Positions 1-8,173 of a stretch of DNA of 64,000 nucleotides are shown here, in pieces; the stretch's first letter is position 1; each line of letters opens with the position of its first letter. Source of the stretch: Alkalihalobacillus sp. TS-13 (lineage in GTDB: Bacteria; Bacillota; Bacilli; Bacillales; Fictibacillaceae); NCBI RefSeq assembly GCF_019720915.1, contig NZ_JAHKSI010000003.1, positions 124,001 to 188,000 on the forward strand, given 5' to 3'. The notes beneath the pieces are model-generated. The model was not told the origin of the DNA. It was given only the letters and a program-made list of their open reading frames with translations, and ran no database searches. The position numbers and the translations under genes were made by a program.

Positions 1-1
1 A

Positions 2-1030
2 ATAGCCTGTGATAGTGCTGTTTTAAATACTTTGGATGAGGACCAGTATGCGGAATACGGGAATACGATCATTAACTTTGTGGACAGAGCATCATATCCG
101 AAAAATTTCCCTTTGACCAATCAGCTGAACGGCTCTAAGGAACAAATAAAAAAACGGATTAAGAAAATCGCATCCTATACGAAGGAATCAAAGCAGTTGA
201 AGCTGAAGAGTATAGCGATCTTTATGCTTGTGGGAGTATTTGTTGCAAGTCAAATTCCACTTGTTTCTGTCATAGCAGGCGATAAGGAGCGTTACGATTT
301 TAATAGTGAGCGGGCAGTATATGAGGATCTAAGCGAATATTTTTCAGGTCATGAGGGGAGCTTTGTATTATATGATATGCAAGGTGATCGGTATAGCATT
401 TATAATGAGAATAAAAGTACTTTAAGAGTTTCTCCGAATTCCACTTACAAGATTTATAGTGCGCTGTTTGGATTGGAGTCTAATGTCATTGCAAGGGGAA
501 ATTCCAAAATTAAATGGAATGGTCTGCAGTACCCTTATGATTCTTGGAACATGGATCAGAATCTATCTACAGCTATGACAAATTCAGTAACCTGGTACTT
601 TCAAGAACTGGATAAAAGAATTCAACTTGACAGTATCCAAGCTTATCTAAAAGAAATAGGCTATGGTAATTACGATGTTTCTGGAGGAATCGAACAATAT
701 TGGTTAGAGTCTTCCTTAAAGATATCTCCAATAGAACAGGTTCAATTACTACGAGCTTTTTATACAAACCAATTTGGATTTAAAGAGAAGAATGTCAGGA
801 CCGTTAAAGATACGATAAGATTAGAGGAGAAAAATGGTTCGAAACTCTCAGGGAAAACCGGTACAGGCAATATAAATGGCAATAATATTAACGGCTGGTT
901 TATTGGGTATGTAGAAACTACGGAGAACACTTATTTCTTTGCAACGAATATACAAAATGAAAATAATGCCTACGGAAGTAAGGCGGCAGAAATCACGTTG
1001 TCTATTTTAAGAGATAAAGGGATCTATTAA
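2..1030 (+). CDS. blaR1: BlaR1/MecR1-type beta-lactam sensor-transducer, 5' end cut by window
   Basis: This is the C-terminal part of an integral-membrane beta-lactam sensor that cleaves or triggers cleavage of its partner repressor. The reading frame is open from base 2. The first residues read IACDSAVL, which matches the stretch just after the M56 metalloprotease HExxH helix in this family, so the zinc-protease half lies upstream of the window. A membrane segment follows around the first 75 residues (IFMLVGVFVASQIPL). After it comes an extracellular penicillin-binding domain like class D beta-lactamases: STYK carries the acylated serine, SVT is the second motif and KTGTG the third. A later TTG could serve as a start but would remove family sequence, so I treat the gene as partial. 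blaI follows 75 bp downstream. No beta-lactamase gene is visible in the window. Confidence 0.93.
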   Translation: MACDSAVLNTLDEDQYAEYGNTIINFVDRASYPKNFPLTNQLNGSKEQIKKRIKKIASYTKESKQLKLKSIAIFMLVGVFVASQIPLVSVIAGDKERYDFNSERAVYEDLSEYFSGHEGSFVLYDMQGDRYSIYNENKSTLRVSPNSTYKIYSALFGLESNVIARGNSKIKWNGLQYPYDSWNMDQNLSTAMTNSVTWYFQELDKRIQLDSIQAYLKEIGYGNYDVSGGIEQYWLESSLKISPIEQVQLLRAFYTNQFGFKEKNVRTVKDTIRLEEKNGSKLSGKTGTGNINGNNINGWFIGYVETTENTYFFATNIQNENNAYGSKAAEITLSILRDKGIY

Positions 1031-1105
1031 GAATTATGCTTATGACATCTGCTATATGGTGGGGGTTCTACTACGTAAGAAGGCAGAAAAAGGAGGAGGA
1101 TAAGA

Positions 1106-1516
1106 GTGTCTGATAAAGTACCTAATATCTCTGAAGCAGAATGGGAAGTCATGAACGTGCTTTGGGAAAAAGCACCGCAAACGGCCAATGAAGTCTATTC
1201 CATATTGGAAGAGCGGATGGATTGGAAGCTGAAGACAGTACGAACTCTTTTGGATCGTCTTGTTCAAAAAGGGGTTGTCGGTGTAAATAAAAATCAGAAG
1301 GTCTATACTTTTTTTCCACTTTACTCACAGGATGAATGTCAGCAAGCTGAGGCACAGTCCTTTATCAATCGAATTTATGGCGGCACTTTAAAATCGATGC
1401 TAGTTCAGTTCATTCAGGACAAATCCTTGTCGGAGGAGGATATCAATGAATTACGCTCAATTTTAGATGAAAAACCTAAAAGTGAGAGTAAGTCAAAGGG
1501 AGATAGTGAAAGGTAA
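1106..1516 (+). CDS. blaI: BlaI/MecI/CopY family winged-helix repressor
   Basis: This is a 136-residue DNA-binding repressor that normally shuts off beta-lactamase genes and blaR1-blaI until BlaR1 signalling inactivates it. The N-terminal winged helix (ISEAEWEVMNVLWE, then TVRTLLDRLVQKG) and the C-terminal dimerisation helices are intact, and the length is normal for the family. Translation starts at GTG 1106 behind a strong AGGAGGAGG. In the staphylococcal protein cleavage occurs at Asn101-Phe102; here the equivalent pair, by residue count, is Gln101-Phe102 (LVQFIQ). The order blaR1 then blaI is the staphylococcal arrangement. The target genes cannot be named from this window. Confidence 0.93.
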   Translation: MSDKVPNISEAEWEVMNVLWEKAPQTANEVYSILEERMDWKLKTVRTLLDRLVQKGVVGVNKNQKVYTFFPLYSQDECQQAEAQSFINRIYGGTLKSMLVQFIQDKSLSEEDINELRSILDEKPKSESKSKGDSER

Positions 1517-1586
1517 TGATGGTATTGTCCTTTAATGAATTTGACTTTGACTCAATTTGATGGTGCTTTACTTATATACCATCGTA

Positions 1587-1706
1587 GGGGCTGTCCTAAA
1601 AGAAAAGTGTCAGATACCTCCAACACAACACTTTGAATCAAAAACCACGATTTATCTCAAAATGTTGTTAAGTTCGGAGAGACTCAGACATTTTTGGGAC
1701 ACCCCC
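1587..1706. repeat. Dispersed GTGTCAGACAC-type intergenic repeat, copy 1
   Basis: The element begins GGGGCTGTCC and ends with its near-complement GGGACACCCC, so the whole unit can fold back. It contains AAAAGTGTCAGATACC, and the first part reappears inverted at 5549-5580. Related copies lie at 48909-49079 and 63333-63375. It fills most of the gap between blaI and the convergent methyltransferase and may terminate both. No protein is encoded. Confidence 0.7.
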
Positions 1707-1771
1707 TCTATTGTCATTACTTATTAGTTATGCATCCCATAGCTGAATCCTTTATGATCAGTCCTAGACTT

Positions 1772-2515
1772 TTAATCCTCTTTTTTGATTCCAGATACAA
1801 TGATGACTGGCGGGAACATGGAGAAATAAAATTGTGATTTCTCTATTTCTTTCAAACCGGCTTTTCCCAAAATAGCTGGATACTCCTCGACATACATGAA
1901 ATCCATGATCGCCACTCGGCCGTCCGGCTTTATGATCCGTACGATTTCTTCCAGGGCTTTTTGCCTCTCATCTGGATCAGGTATCGTATGGATCGTAAGG
2001 CTCGTAGCGACAGCATCGAATGTTTCGTCTTCGAACGGCAGGTTGCGGGCATCAGCGGTTTGGACTTCAATCTGGTCTTTGACTCCTTCTGTCTCTGCGT
2101 TTTGCAAGGTGGTTTCAGGCGCATTTTGGTTCCGCTTATCACTCCAGTTGTCGATACCGATGACTTTCCCTCCAGATACTTGCTTTGCGAGTGAATGCAT
2201 CAGGAAACCTTTGCCACAACCCACATCCAGGACAACATCGTCTTTGTTCAAATTCAACTTAACGAGCATATCGTTGACAACACGGCCTTGTCCTTTTTTG
2301 CTGCTCAATGTCATCCAAGTCGTCTCTCCATAGCTGATGATGGTGATGGCAAGGAAGATGAAGGATACTACAGTCCATACGAGTCCTTCTAATTGAAAAA
2401 GAAAAATCGCCGCGATCAATAGGATGCTGCCGAGCACCCACATGATCTTGACCTCGCGAATTCCTTCAATCCCATAATTCGCTTTATTTGCGACGGAATA
2501 GCTCGGTTTGGACAT
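1772..2515 (-). CDS. Membrane-anchored class I SAM-dependent methyltransferase
   Basis: This 247-residue protein has two hydrophobic segments near its N-terminus (about residues 25-42 and 45-62) followed by a Rossmann methyltransferase domain. Motif I is VVLDVGCGKGFL near residue 95, an acidic residue ends the next strand (VIGIDNW), and a later strand reads VAIMDFMYVE. The fold matches the Methyltransf_11/UbiE group. The substrate cannot be told: the acceptor may be a lipid or quinone, given the membrane anchor, but this is only inference. The start ATG at 2515 is preceded by a purine-rich GAGGGGGCG. The gene is convergent with blaI and divergent from the aldo/keto reductase. Confidence 0.88.
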   Translation of the reverse strand: MSKPSYSVANKANYGIEGIREVKIMWVLGSILLIAAIFLFQLEGLVWTVVSFIFLAITIISYGETTWMTLSSKKGQGRVVNDMLVKLNLNKDDVVLDVGCGKGFLMHSLAKQVSGGKVIGIDNWSDKRNQNAPETTLQNAETEGVKDQIEVQTADARNLPFEDETFDAVATSLTIHTIPDPDERQKALEEIVRIIKPDGRVAIMDFMYVEEYPAILGKAGLKEIEKSQFYFSMFPPVIIVSGIKKED

Positions 2516-2681
2516 TCCGTTTCGCCCCCTCGAAATAGTTCATGTATTGGTTAATTCGAGTTTATCATAGATTCCTTCGGCTTGGCTGTCATTCGCTTTA
2601 CTGGTTAAAAGCAGAGTGATGGCAGTCAGCGGAATCATAGTGTTAGAATAAACACATGACTACGCTAAAGAGGTGTTCTTT

Positions 2682-3599
2682 TTGAAGAAAATCAAGTTGG
2701 GGAACAGTGGTTTGGAAGTAGGCGAGATTTCATTAGGCTGTATGCGGATGAGTTCACTTTCTAAAGATGATGCGAGGCACGTCATTGAAAATGCGATGGA
2801 GCATGGCGTTGATCTATTCGACCATGCTGATATTTACGGTGGCGGAGAATCGGAGTCTGTTTTTGCAGATGCGATCGACATGAATCCTTCTGTCCGTGAC
2901 AAGATGGTCATTCAGACGAAATGCGCGATTCGTAAAGGATTTTATGATTATTCGAAAGAACATATTCTGAATTCAGTTGAGGGCAGCCTGAAGCGTTTGA
3001 AAACAGACTACATCGATATTTTCCTGCTTCACCGGCCGGATGCCTTGATGGAGCCAGAGGAAGTAGCAGAAGCGTTCAATGAGCTGAAGGAAAGCGGGAA
3101 GATCCGTCATTTTGGTGTCAGTAACCACAACTCGATGCAGATCGAACTTTTAACGAGGTCTCTGGATCAGGAGTTGATCATCAATCAGATGCAATTCAGT
3201 CTCATGCATACGCCTATGATTGATGCTGGAATCAATGTGAATATGCAAAATGAAGGATCGCTTATGCGGGAGGGCGGCATGCTTGAGTACAGCCGCTTGA
3301 ACAATATGACGATCCAGGCATGGTCTCCTTTCCAATACGGGATGATCGAAGGTCCGTTCGTCGGGAATGAGGACTACCCGGAAGTGAATGCGAAACTGCA
3401 GGAGCTCGCTGAGAAATATGGTGTGACCGATTCAGCGATTGCGATTGCCTGGATCTTACGTCACCCTTCTAAAATCCAGCCTGTGGTCGGTAGCATGAAC
3501 CCGCAGCGGATGGCGGATATCGCAAAAGCTTCCCATGTGGAACTTACACAAGAAGAATGGTACGAGCTTTATCGTGCTGCAGGGAATAACTTGCCATAA
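2682..3599 (+). CDS. Aldo/keto reductase, YdhF/YcsN type
   Basis: This is a cytosolic NAD(P)H-dependent oxidoreductase of the (beta/alpha)8 aldo/keto reductase superfamily. The catalytic tetrad is visible as Asp47, Tyr52 (DHADIYGG), Lys80 (VIQTKCAI) and His117 (LLHRPD), and the cofactor-binding end has VGSMNPQR. The sequence resembles E. coli YdhF and B. subtilis YcsN, whose physiological substrates are not established. I prefer the TTG at 2682, which lies 6 bases after AAAGAGGTG. A GTG at 2673 would overlap that ribosome binding site. It appears monocistronic, with a terminator right after it. Confidence 0.92.
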   Translation: MKKIKLGNSGLEVGEISLGCMRMSSLSKDDARHVIENAMEHGVDLFDHADIYGGGESESVFADAIDMNPSVRDKMVIQTKCAIRKGFYDYSKEHILNSVEGSLKRLKTDYIDIFLLHRPDALMEPEEVAEAFNELKESGKIRHFGVSNHNSMQIELLTRSLDQELIINQMQFSLMHTPMIDAGINVNMQNEGSLMREGGMLEYSRLNNMTIQAWSPFQYGMIEGPFVGNEDYPEVNAKLQELAEKYGVTDSAIAIAWILRHPSKIQPVVGSMNPQRMADIAKASHVELTQEEWYELYRAAGNNLP

Positions 3600-3610
3600 A
3601 GGATGATGAA

Positions 3611-3641
3611 AAAATAACTCCTGGAACTAGGGGTTATTTTT
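3611..3641. terminator. Rho-independent terminator after the aldo/keto reductase
   Basis: The stem AAATAAC-CCT pairs with AGG-GTTATTT around a short loop and is followed by T residues. Confidence 0.75.
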
Positions 3642-3713
3642 ATTGGATGGGAGTAACATGAGTCTTTTATGAAATTATGCTATATTAGAGTTACGAATAG
3701 GGGGAATTATGAG

Positions 3714-5108
3714 ATGGATCAAGATCAATTTTTACTGTATGATCAGAAAAATCCAATCGAATTACGAACTGAAAGAATGGCGCTCTATCGCCAGGGCGAA
3801 ATCATTGAAGCGTTTAGTAAAGACAATGAAGTATATTATCTGTTCTTCTATAAATATCAGTTCCTCACTGCGGTTAAAGCCACTAGACTTCGACGTCTAT
3901 CATTCATCCAACATGCTTTCACGGAAGGTATGGTCTTCAACGCTCCCCATCCGTTGATCAATAAATTACTCACGTCCAACCACCCATGTAAAATCGTCAG
4001 CTATAAACTGTTATTGAATAAACTTGAAAAGAGCTATACCTCGCAAGAAAAAGCATTCATCCTGACCTTCTTCGAATCATTCATTCCCAAAAAGCAATTG
4101 TTCAATGAAATCAAATCTGTTTTTTACCAATATAACCGCAATGGACAGACATTTCTTGGCTATCAAATCGTCCGGATCATGAGGGATTTTGCACCGGATC
4201 ATAGTTTAGTTGAACAGCTGGCCAGTGATATCAAGGTCGAGAAATATGCTGAGCTGTATAGACATGAATCCGATAAAATCCTTTCAAAGGATCCTATTTT
4301 TGCAGAAAAAGCACTCTATGCAAAGAAAGACTCAGATAAAAGCTTCCAACAACTCACAGATCGTCTCGAAAAAGATAACCGCTGGATTGATCTGGTCGCA
4401 TTATTCAGTCATAAACTCACCAAAACACCGTCTGCGGAATTTTACCGCCCTCTTATCCAACTACTTGAACAACATTTCAATGAACAGGAAACGATGTTCT
4501 TTTTAGAAACACTATCCGATGAAATTCCTGACTTCATTCCACTGCAGCACGATTTGTTCGTACACTACGTCCAACACCATAAAATTGAAGAAGTATCCCG
4601 CATGATGACGAATTATGACTTCAAACTCAGCAAATCCCAAATCGAGATTTTCGGTGATCTACTTGAACAACTGGATCTGAAACAACATACATTTGAGCCT
4701 GAAATGCTTCATACGTTACTGAAGCCTGTCTTGACTCAGTATCCTGATAAAGGTGAGACACTCCTGAAGAAATCCGTCGTTTCGTTGCTGAAAACGTATG
4801 ATCTGGATTATATCGAAAGCTGGCTGGAACCTTTTAAGGATATTCGGAATGAGCTCGAAGTCGTAGGGAAAATCCATGTGATGGTAGAACTTCTTGATGA
4901 TCCTGATCAAATGCAAGCGCTCGGTGAACTGTATTATGAATTCAGGCAGTTGGATCAAGCGGTGGAATGCTTCAGCTGGGAGACAGAACTGAAGCCTGAT
5001 GCTCCAAAACCGTTACAATGGCTTGCCAAAGTATATGGAGAGATGGGAATGACACAGGAGTCAGAAGCTTACAGACAGATGTGCATCAACCTGCAAAAAC
5101 TAGCTTGA
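3714..5108 (+). CDS. Unrecognised helical-repeat protein, TPR-like C-terminus
   Basis: I do not recognise this 464-residue soluble protein. The N-terminus (MDQDQFLLYDQK onwards) looks like a small beta-rich region. The rest is almost entirely helical with a spacing typical of tetratricopeptide-like repeats. The last 60 residues (ALGELYYEFRQLDQAVECF, then PLQWLAKVYGEMG) resemble two TPR units, so a scaffolding or protein-binding role is plausible but unproven. The frame is open further upstream, but ATG 3714 is preceded by GGGGGAA at a normal distance. The sequence just before it (TATGCTATATT) looks like a promoter -10 region, which argues against an upstream start. It stands alone between a terminator and a dispersed repeat. 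Confidence 0.85.
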   Translation: MDQDQFLLYDQKNPIELRTERMALYRQGEIIEAFSKDNEVYYLFFYKYQFLTAVKATRLRRLSFIQHAFTEGMVFNAPHPLINKLLTSNHPCKIVSYKLLLNKLEKSYTSQEKAFILTFFESFIPKKQLFNEIKSVFYQYNRNGQTFLGYQIVRIMRDFAPDHSLVEQLASDIKVEKYAELYRHESDKILSKDPIFAEKALYAKKDSDKSFQQLTDRLEKDNRWIDLVALFSHKLTKTPSAEFYRPLIQLLEQHFNEQETMFFLETLSDEIPDFIPLQHDLFVHYVQHHKIEEVSRMMTNYDFKLSKSQIEIFGDLLEQLDLKQHTFEPEMLHTLLKPVLTQYPDKGETLLKKSVVSLLKTYDLDYIESWLEPFKDIRNELEVVGKIHVMVELLDDPDQMQALGELYYEFRQLDQAVECFSWETELKPDAPKPLQWLAKVYGEMGMTQESEAYRQMCINLQKLA

Positions 5109-5123
5109 TTACCACTCTTTGAT

Positions 5124-5226
5124 TGTCGAAAAAAGAAAGCGGACTATAGTCCTTCTCCAGACGAGTTATGTCGCAAATGTGTTGTAGAACATTCGGTGTT
5201 TTGCTCCATATTTGCGATTTTTCATG
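5124..5226. repeat. 103-bp dispersed repeat (GGACTATAGTC family), copy 1
   Basis: This copy and the one at 12037-12139 align over 103 bases with four mismatches. The element holds a perfect 12-bp palindrome GGACTATAGTCC and an inverted pair TCGCAAAT (5171-5178) with ATTTGCGA (5210-5217), so an RNA copy could form two hairpins. Diverged or partial copies lie at 23741-23830, 28432-28460 and 40198-40305. Each sits in an intergenic gap just after a gene. No coding capacity is evident. Confidence 0.85.
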
Positions 5227-5349
5227 CAAAATGGAAATTCAAGGTAATAGGAATATAGAATTAAACATGGATGTAATTATGTTAAATATAAAAGAAAACT
5301 CAATATCCTTACTTGGTACGTTGAGAGGAAGAAGTATACATACGAATGA

Positions 5350-5555
5350 ATTCCTGCAGTTGCCTTTGTTGATGGACCTGGTAAAAAAACATTCTTTGAA
5401 TACATTAAAACGAACGGGATCAATCCTATTTGATTGAAAAGATTAAAGAAGATTTACTTATGGCACCTGCTCATGAACAAATGATTATGATCAGGAATCA
5501 TTTCCTCAATCATCATCCCTCAGAACTTGCTCTTTGCAGTGTTGAAGGTATCTGA
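5350..5555 (+). pseudogene. Frameshifted fragment of an unidentified gene
   Basis: Two overlapping frames give one plausible protein if joined by a single frameshift near 5420-5432. The first reads PAVAFVDGPGKKTFFEYIK and the second LIEKIKEDLLMAPAHEQMI, then NHHPSELALC. The second frame ends at 5555 inside a dispersed repeat. Neither frame has a convincing start signal. I cannot name the family. The 760-base gap from 5109 to 5869 otherwise holds two repeat copies, an AT-rich stretch and the promoter of the next operon. Confidence 0.4.
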
Positions 5556-5580
5556 CACTTTTCTTTTAGGGCAGCCCTTT
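5549..5580. repeat. Dispersed GTGTCAGACAC-type repeat, inverted partial copy 2
   Basis: The reverse complement of this stretch (GGGCTGCCCTAAAAGAAAAG, then TGTCAGATACC) matches the left part of the copy at 1587-1706 almost base for base. Its position suggests insertion into, or truncation of, the decayed gene at 5350-5555. Confidence 0.7.
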
Positions 5581-5676
5581 TTGTGTGCAAAAAGCGCTTT
5601 TTATTACTTTTTTTACAAATCCATACATCGTTACCATCAGTTTTTTTAAAAAATTTTTATAAAATTAAATTTTTTG

Positions 5677-5705
5677 TTGAAACTTCTGACACATCTCTGT
5701 AAAAT
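5677..5705 (+). promoter_or_regulatory. Sigma-A promoter of the YheO-AbgT operon
   Basis: TTGAAA at 5677-5682 and TAAAAT at 5700-5705 are separated by exactly 17 bases. Transcription would start near 5712, leaving a leader of about 158 bases before the regulator gene. That is long enough to hold the small reading frame and hairpins described next. Confidence 0.65.
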
Positions 5706-5764
5706 TGGTTGCAATATTCAAAAAACTCAATTTAACCATTTAATCTATTAAAGGAAGGTGGGCG

Positions 5765-5815
5765 GTGAGAAAATGGGAACGCATTTTATGGAAGGTTCCA
5801 CTAGGAGAGTGCTAG
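5765..5815 (+). CDS. Possible 16-residue leader peptide
   Basis: A GTG-initiated frame (MRKWERILWKVPLGEC) sits 6 bases after AAGGAAGG and ends at TAG 5813-5815. The stop codon lies in the left arm of a small hairpin (GTGCT 5809-5813 with AGCAC 5821-5825). A second pairing, GGAAC 5776-5780 with GTTCC 5795-5799, lies inside the frame. The arrangement, with two tryptophans and basic residues in a short peptide before an operon, could be attenuation. It could equally be a structured RNA whose frame is incidental. There is no database support available to me. Confidence 0.35.
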   Translation: MRKWERILWKVPLGEC

Positions 5816-5869
5816 AAAACAGCACGATTTTACAGAGAAAGAAGAATCAAATCTCTGGGGGTTGTATAC

Positions 5870-6505
5870 ATGAATCATGTCAGTACGGAGCTTCATCCTG
5901 TCTTCAAGCGATATATACCGATTGCTGAAGGCATCGCGAAAACATTTGGCAGCCATTGTGAAGTTGTTGTCCATGATCTGACGGACGTCCCTGCTTCAGT
6001 TGTGGCGATCTTCAACGGACAGGTGACAGGGAGGAAGGTCGGTTCATCGATTACGAGTTTTGGTCTAAATCTACTTCGGAAAGTAGAGAAGGGTACGGAT
6101 AGTCTCTTAAACTACGTGGATGAAGACGTGAAGGGGAAGCGGGTCAAATCTAGTTCAATCTATATCCGGGATGATGACGGTCATTTGATAGGTTGCTTAA
6201 GCATCAACCTCGATATCACCCACTATTCCATCGCAGAAAAGCTGTTGGCTGAAATGACCTCATCTAAGAAAGATGAGGAATCATCGGAACTATCCATCTC
6301 ACAATTTGAAAACCAAATGATTGAAAAAGCAGTGGAGAAAATCGGGAAGCCGGTTCAGATGATGGACAAGTTCGAACGAATGGAATTCATCTATCTGCTT
6401 GATGAAATGGGCTTGTTCCGTATAAAGGGATCGATCCAGAATGTCGCATCACTGCTTGGCGTTTCGAAATTCACAATCTATAACTATCTGGATAAAAAAA
6501 CATAG
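5870..6505 (+). CDS. YheO/DauR-family transcriptional regulator (PAS_6 plus HTH)
   Basis: This 211-residue protein has an N-terminal YheO-like PAS domain (about residues 8-120, with HCEVVVHDL, and GCLSINLDIT near its end). A C-terminal helix-turn-helix follows (residues 165-211, VASLLGVSKFTIYNYLDK). The family includes the D-arginine-utilisation regulator DauR; ligands of most members are unknown. ATG 5870 follows GGGGGTTG. The gene heads an operon with an AbgT transporter and three amide-hydrolysing enzymes, so it probably senses the imported compound. The AbgT gene starts 24 bases downstream. Confidence 0.9.
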   Translation: MNHVSTELHPVFKRYIPIAEGIAKTFGSHCEVVVHDLTDVPASVVAIFNGQVTGRKVGSSITSFGLNLLRKVEKGTDSLLNYVDEDVKGKRVKSSSIYIRDDDGHLIGCLSINLDITHYSIAEKLLAEMTSSKKDEESSELSISQFENQMIEKAVEKIGKPVQMMDKFERMEFIYLLDEMGLFRIKGSIQNVASLLGVSKFTIYNYLDKKT

Positions 6506-6529
6506 TAACTTAGACTAGGAGGGGTAAAA

Positions 6530-8083
6530 ATGAGCATGCCAGAGCTCGGAAAACAGGGGGGAGTCAAAAAAAGAAGTATGTTCAACAGGTTCCTCGATTG
6601 GATTGAAAAATACGGGAACAAGCTGCCGGACGTACTCACGTTGTTTGCAATTTTCACAGGACTTATTTTGGTCTCATCCTTTATTGCTGGAAGGTTGAAA
6701 TGGAGTGCAGTAAATCCTGCTACGGATGAAACGATTACGGCAGTGAACCTGCTTGATGGAAAAGGAATTGTAAAGATCCTTACCGAAATGGTCAATAACT
6801 TCATGTCGTTCCCGCCACTCGGCCTCGTATTGGTTGTCATGCTGGGGGTCGGGCTTGCTGAATCGACAGGTCTTGTTTCAGCGTTCATGAGAAGGGTTGT
6901 TCTTGCATCACCGAAATTTCTGATCCTGCCGATCATCGTCTTGATCGGGATGCTCGGAAATGCTGCCGCAGACGCTGCATTGATCGTCCTGCCGCCAATT
7001 GCAGCCCTCGTGTTCATGACATTGGGAAGACATCCGATTGCTGGCCTAGCGTTAGGTTATGCAGCGGTATCAGGCGGTTTCAGTGCCAACCTGATCTTGA
7101 ACATGCTCGATGCGTTAGTAGCTGGTTTTACGATTTCAAGTGCCCAGATCATCGACCCGAATTATGATGCAAGTCCTGCGATGAACTATTACTTCTTGTT
7201 TGCATCGACATTCGTTTTATTGCCAGTCGCCGTATTCGTCTGTTCCAAAATCGTTGAACCTCGTCTTGGTGAATATACGTTGAAGGCACAGGTTGATACG
7301 AAAACGGAACTTACGAAAGAAGAGAAACGTGGTTTACGCTGGGCTGGTGTTTCGGTCGTTGTATTCCTCGTAATCATGGCATTCATGACGATTCCTGAGA
7401 ATGCACTTTTACGGAATGCAGAGACTGGTTCACTTGTGGAAGAGTCACCGTTCATGCAAGGGCTTGTCCCGCTTATGCTTTTTTTCTTCTTCATTCCTGC
7501 ACTCTTTTTCGGAATCGGGGCGAAAGTCATCAAGTCGGATAAAGATGTCGCCGAGCACCTGACAAAAGCGATGTCAGGCATGGGATATTATATCGTTCTT
7601 GCCTTTATCGCAGCTCAAATGATCACGTATTTCAACTGGAGCAACCTTGGCTCGATCATTGCAATCAAAGGAGCGGCTTTCTTACAGAGTACAGGTCTTA
7701 CTGGTCTGCCGATGTTGATCGCCTTCATCCTGTTCTGTGCAGTCGTCAACCTGTTGATCGCCAGTTCTTCAGCAAAATGGGCGTTGCTTGGACCGGTATT
7801 CGTGCCGATGTTCATGCTTCTGGGCTATAATCCAGCGTTTACACAGCTGGCGTATCGTATTGGAGACTCGATCACAAATACGATCACGCCAATGCTCGCT
7901 TATTTCGCAATCCTTCTCACCTTTGCGAAGAAGTATGATCCGAAGATGGGTGTCGGAACGCTTATGTCTGTCCTTCTTCCATACTCGATCGGTTTTACGA
8001 TTTTCTGGACGCTTCTGTTCGCGGTTTGGTATTTCTTAGGACTGCCGCTCGGGCCAGGAGAATACATCCATTTGAAAAACTGA
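6530..8083 (+). CDS. AbgT family transporter
   Basis: This is a 517-residue inner-membrane protein with about 12 hydrophobic segments. The N-terminal stretch WIEKYGNKLPDVLTLFAIF is the signature opening of AbgT proteins, which include p-aminobenzoyl-glutamate importers and some drug exporters. Further support comes from GNAAADAALIVLPPIAA and from the polar C-terminal motif SSSAKWALLGPVFVPMF. ATG 6530 follows AGGAGGGG. In this operon import of a dipeptide-like or N-acyl amino acid substrate is more likely than export, because three hydrolases of amide bonds follow. A terminator-like hairpin separates it from them, which may lower their expression relative to the transporter. Confidence 0.93.
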   Translation: MSMPELGKQGGVKKRSMFNRFLDWIEKYGNKLPDVLTLFAIFTGLILVSSFIAGRLKWSAVNPATDETITAVNLLDGKGIVKILTEMVNNFMSFPPLGLVLVVMLGVGLAESTGLVSAFMRRVVLASPKFLILPIIVLIGMLGNAAADAALIVLPPIAALVFMTLGRHPIAGLALGYAAVSGGFSANLILNMLDALVAGFTISSAQIIDPNYDASPAMNYYFLFASTFVLLPVAVFVCSKIVEPRLGEYTLKAQVDTKTELTKEEKRGLRWAGVSVVVFLVIMAFMTIPENALLRNAETGSLVEESPFMQGLVPLMLFFFFIPALFFGIGAKVIKSDKDVAEHLTKAMSGMGYYIVLAFIAAQMITYFNWSNLGSIIAIKGAAFLQSTGLTGLPMLIAFILFCAVVNLLIASSSAKWALLGPVFVPMFMLLGYNPAFTQLAYRIGDSITNTITPMLAYFAILLTFAKKYDPKMGVGTLMSVLLPYSIGFTIFWTLLFAVWYFLGLPLGPGEYIHLKN

Positions 8084-8095
8084 TCTTTTTAAAAC

Positions 8096-8136
8096 AGGGA
8101 GGGTTACTGGATGGTACCCTTCCTACCCTATTTTTT
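8096..8136 (+). terminator. Hairpin with T-run between the AbgT gene and the amidohydrolase
   Basis: AGGGAGGGTTAC can pair imperfectly with GGTACCCTTCCT, and TTTTTT follows. It may be a full terminator or a partial one inside the operon. Confidence 0.6.
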
Positions 8137-8173
8137 ACATTGATTCTTTAAAAAAGGAAAAGGAGGGTAACAG

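Noticed and set aside
1036-1113. Possible 25-residue reading frame between blaR1 and blaI (MLMTSAIWWGFYYVRRQKK)
   Set aside because: It has no convincing ribosome binding site and overlaps the blaI start; the purine-rich 3' part is simply the blaI ribosome binding site.
1896-2333. 145-codon open frame opposite the methyltransferase
   Set aside because: It is antisense to a gene with clear motifs and has no start signal or recognisable domains.
5168-5437. 89-codon open frame after the helical-repeat protein gene
   Set aside because: It starts inside the 103-bp dispersed repeat, lacks a ribosome binding site, and competing frames in the same stretch look more protein-like.
5712-5869. Known riboswitch (guanidine, THF or T-box) in the leader of the YheO gene
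   Set aside because: None of the conserved loops or the T-box sequence of those classes could be found; only two small hairpins are present.
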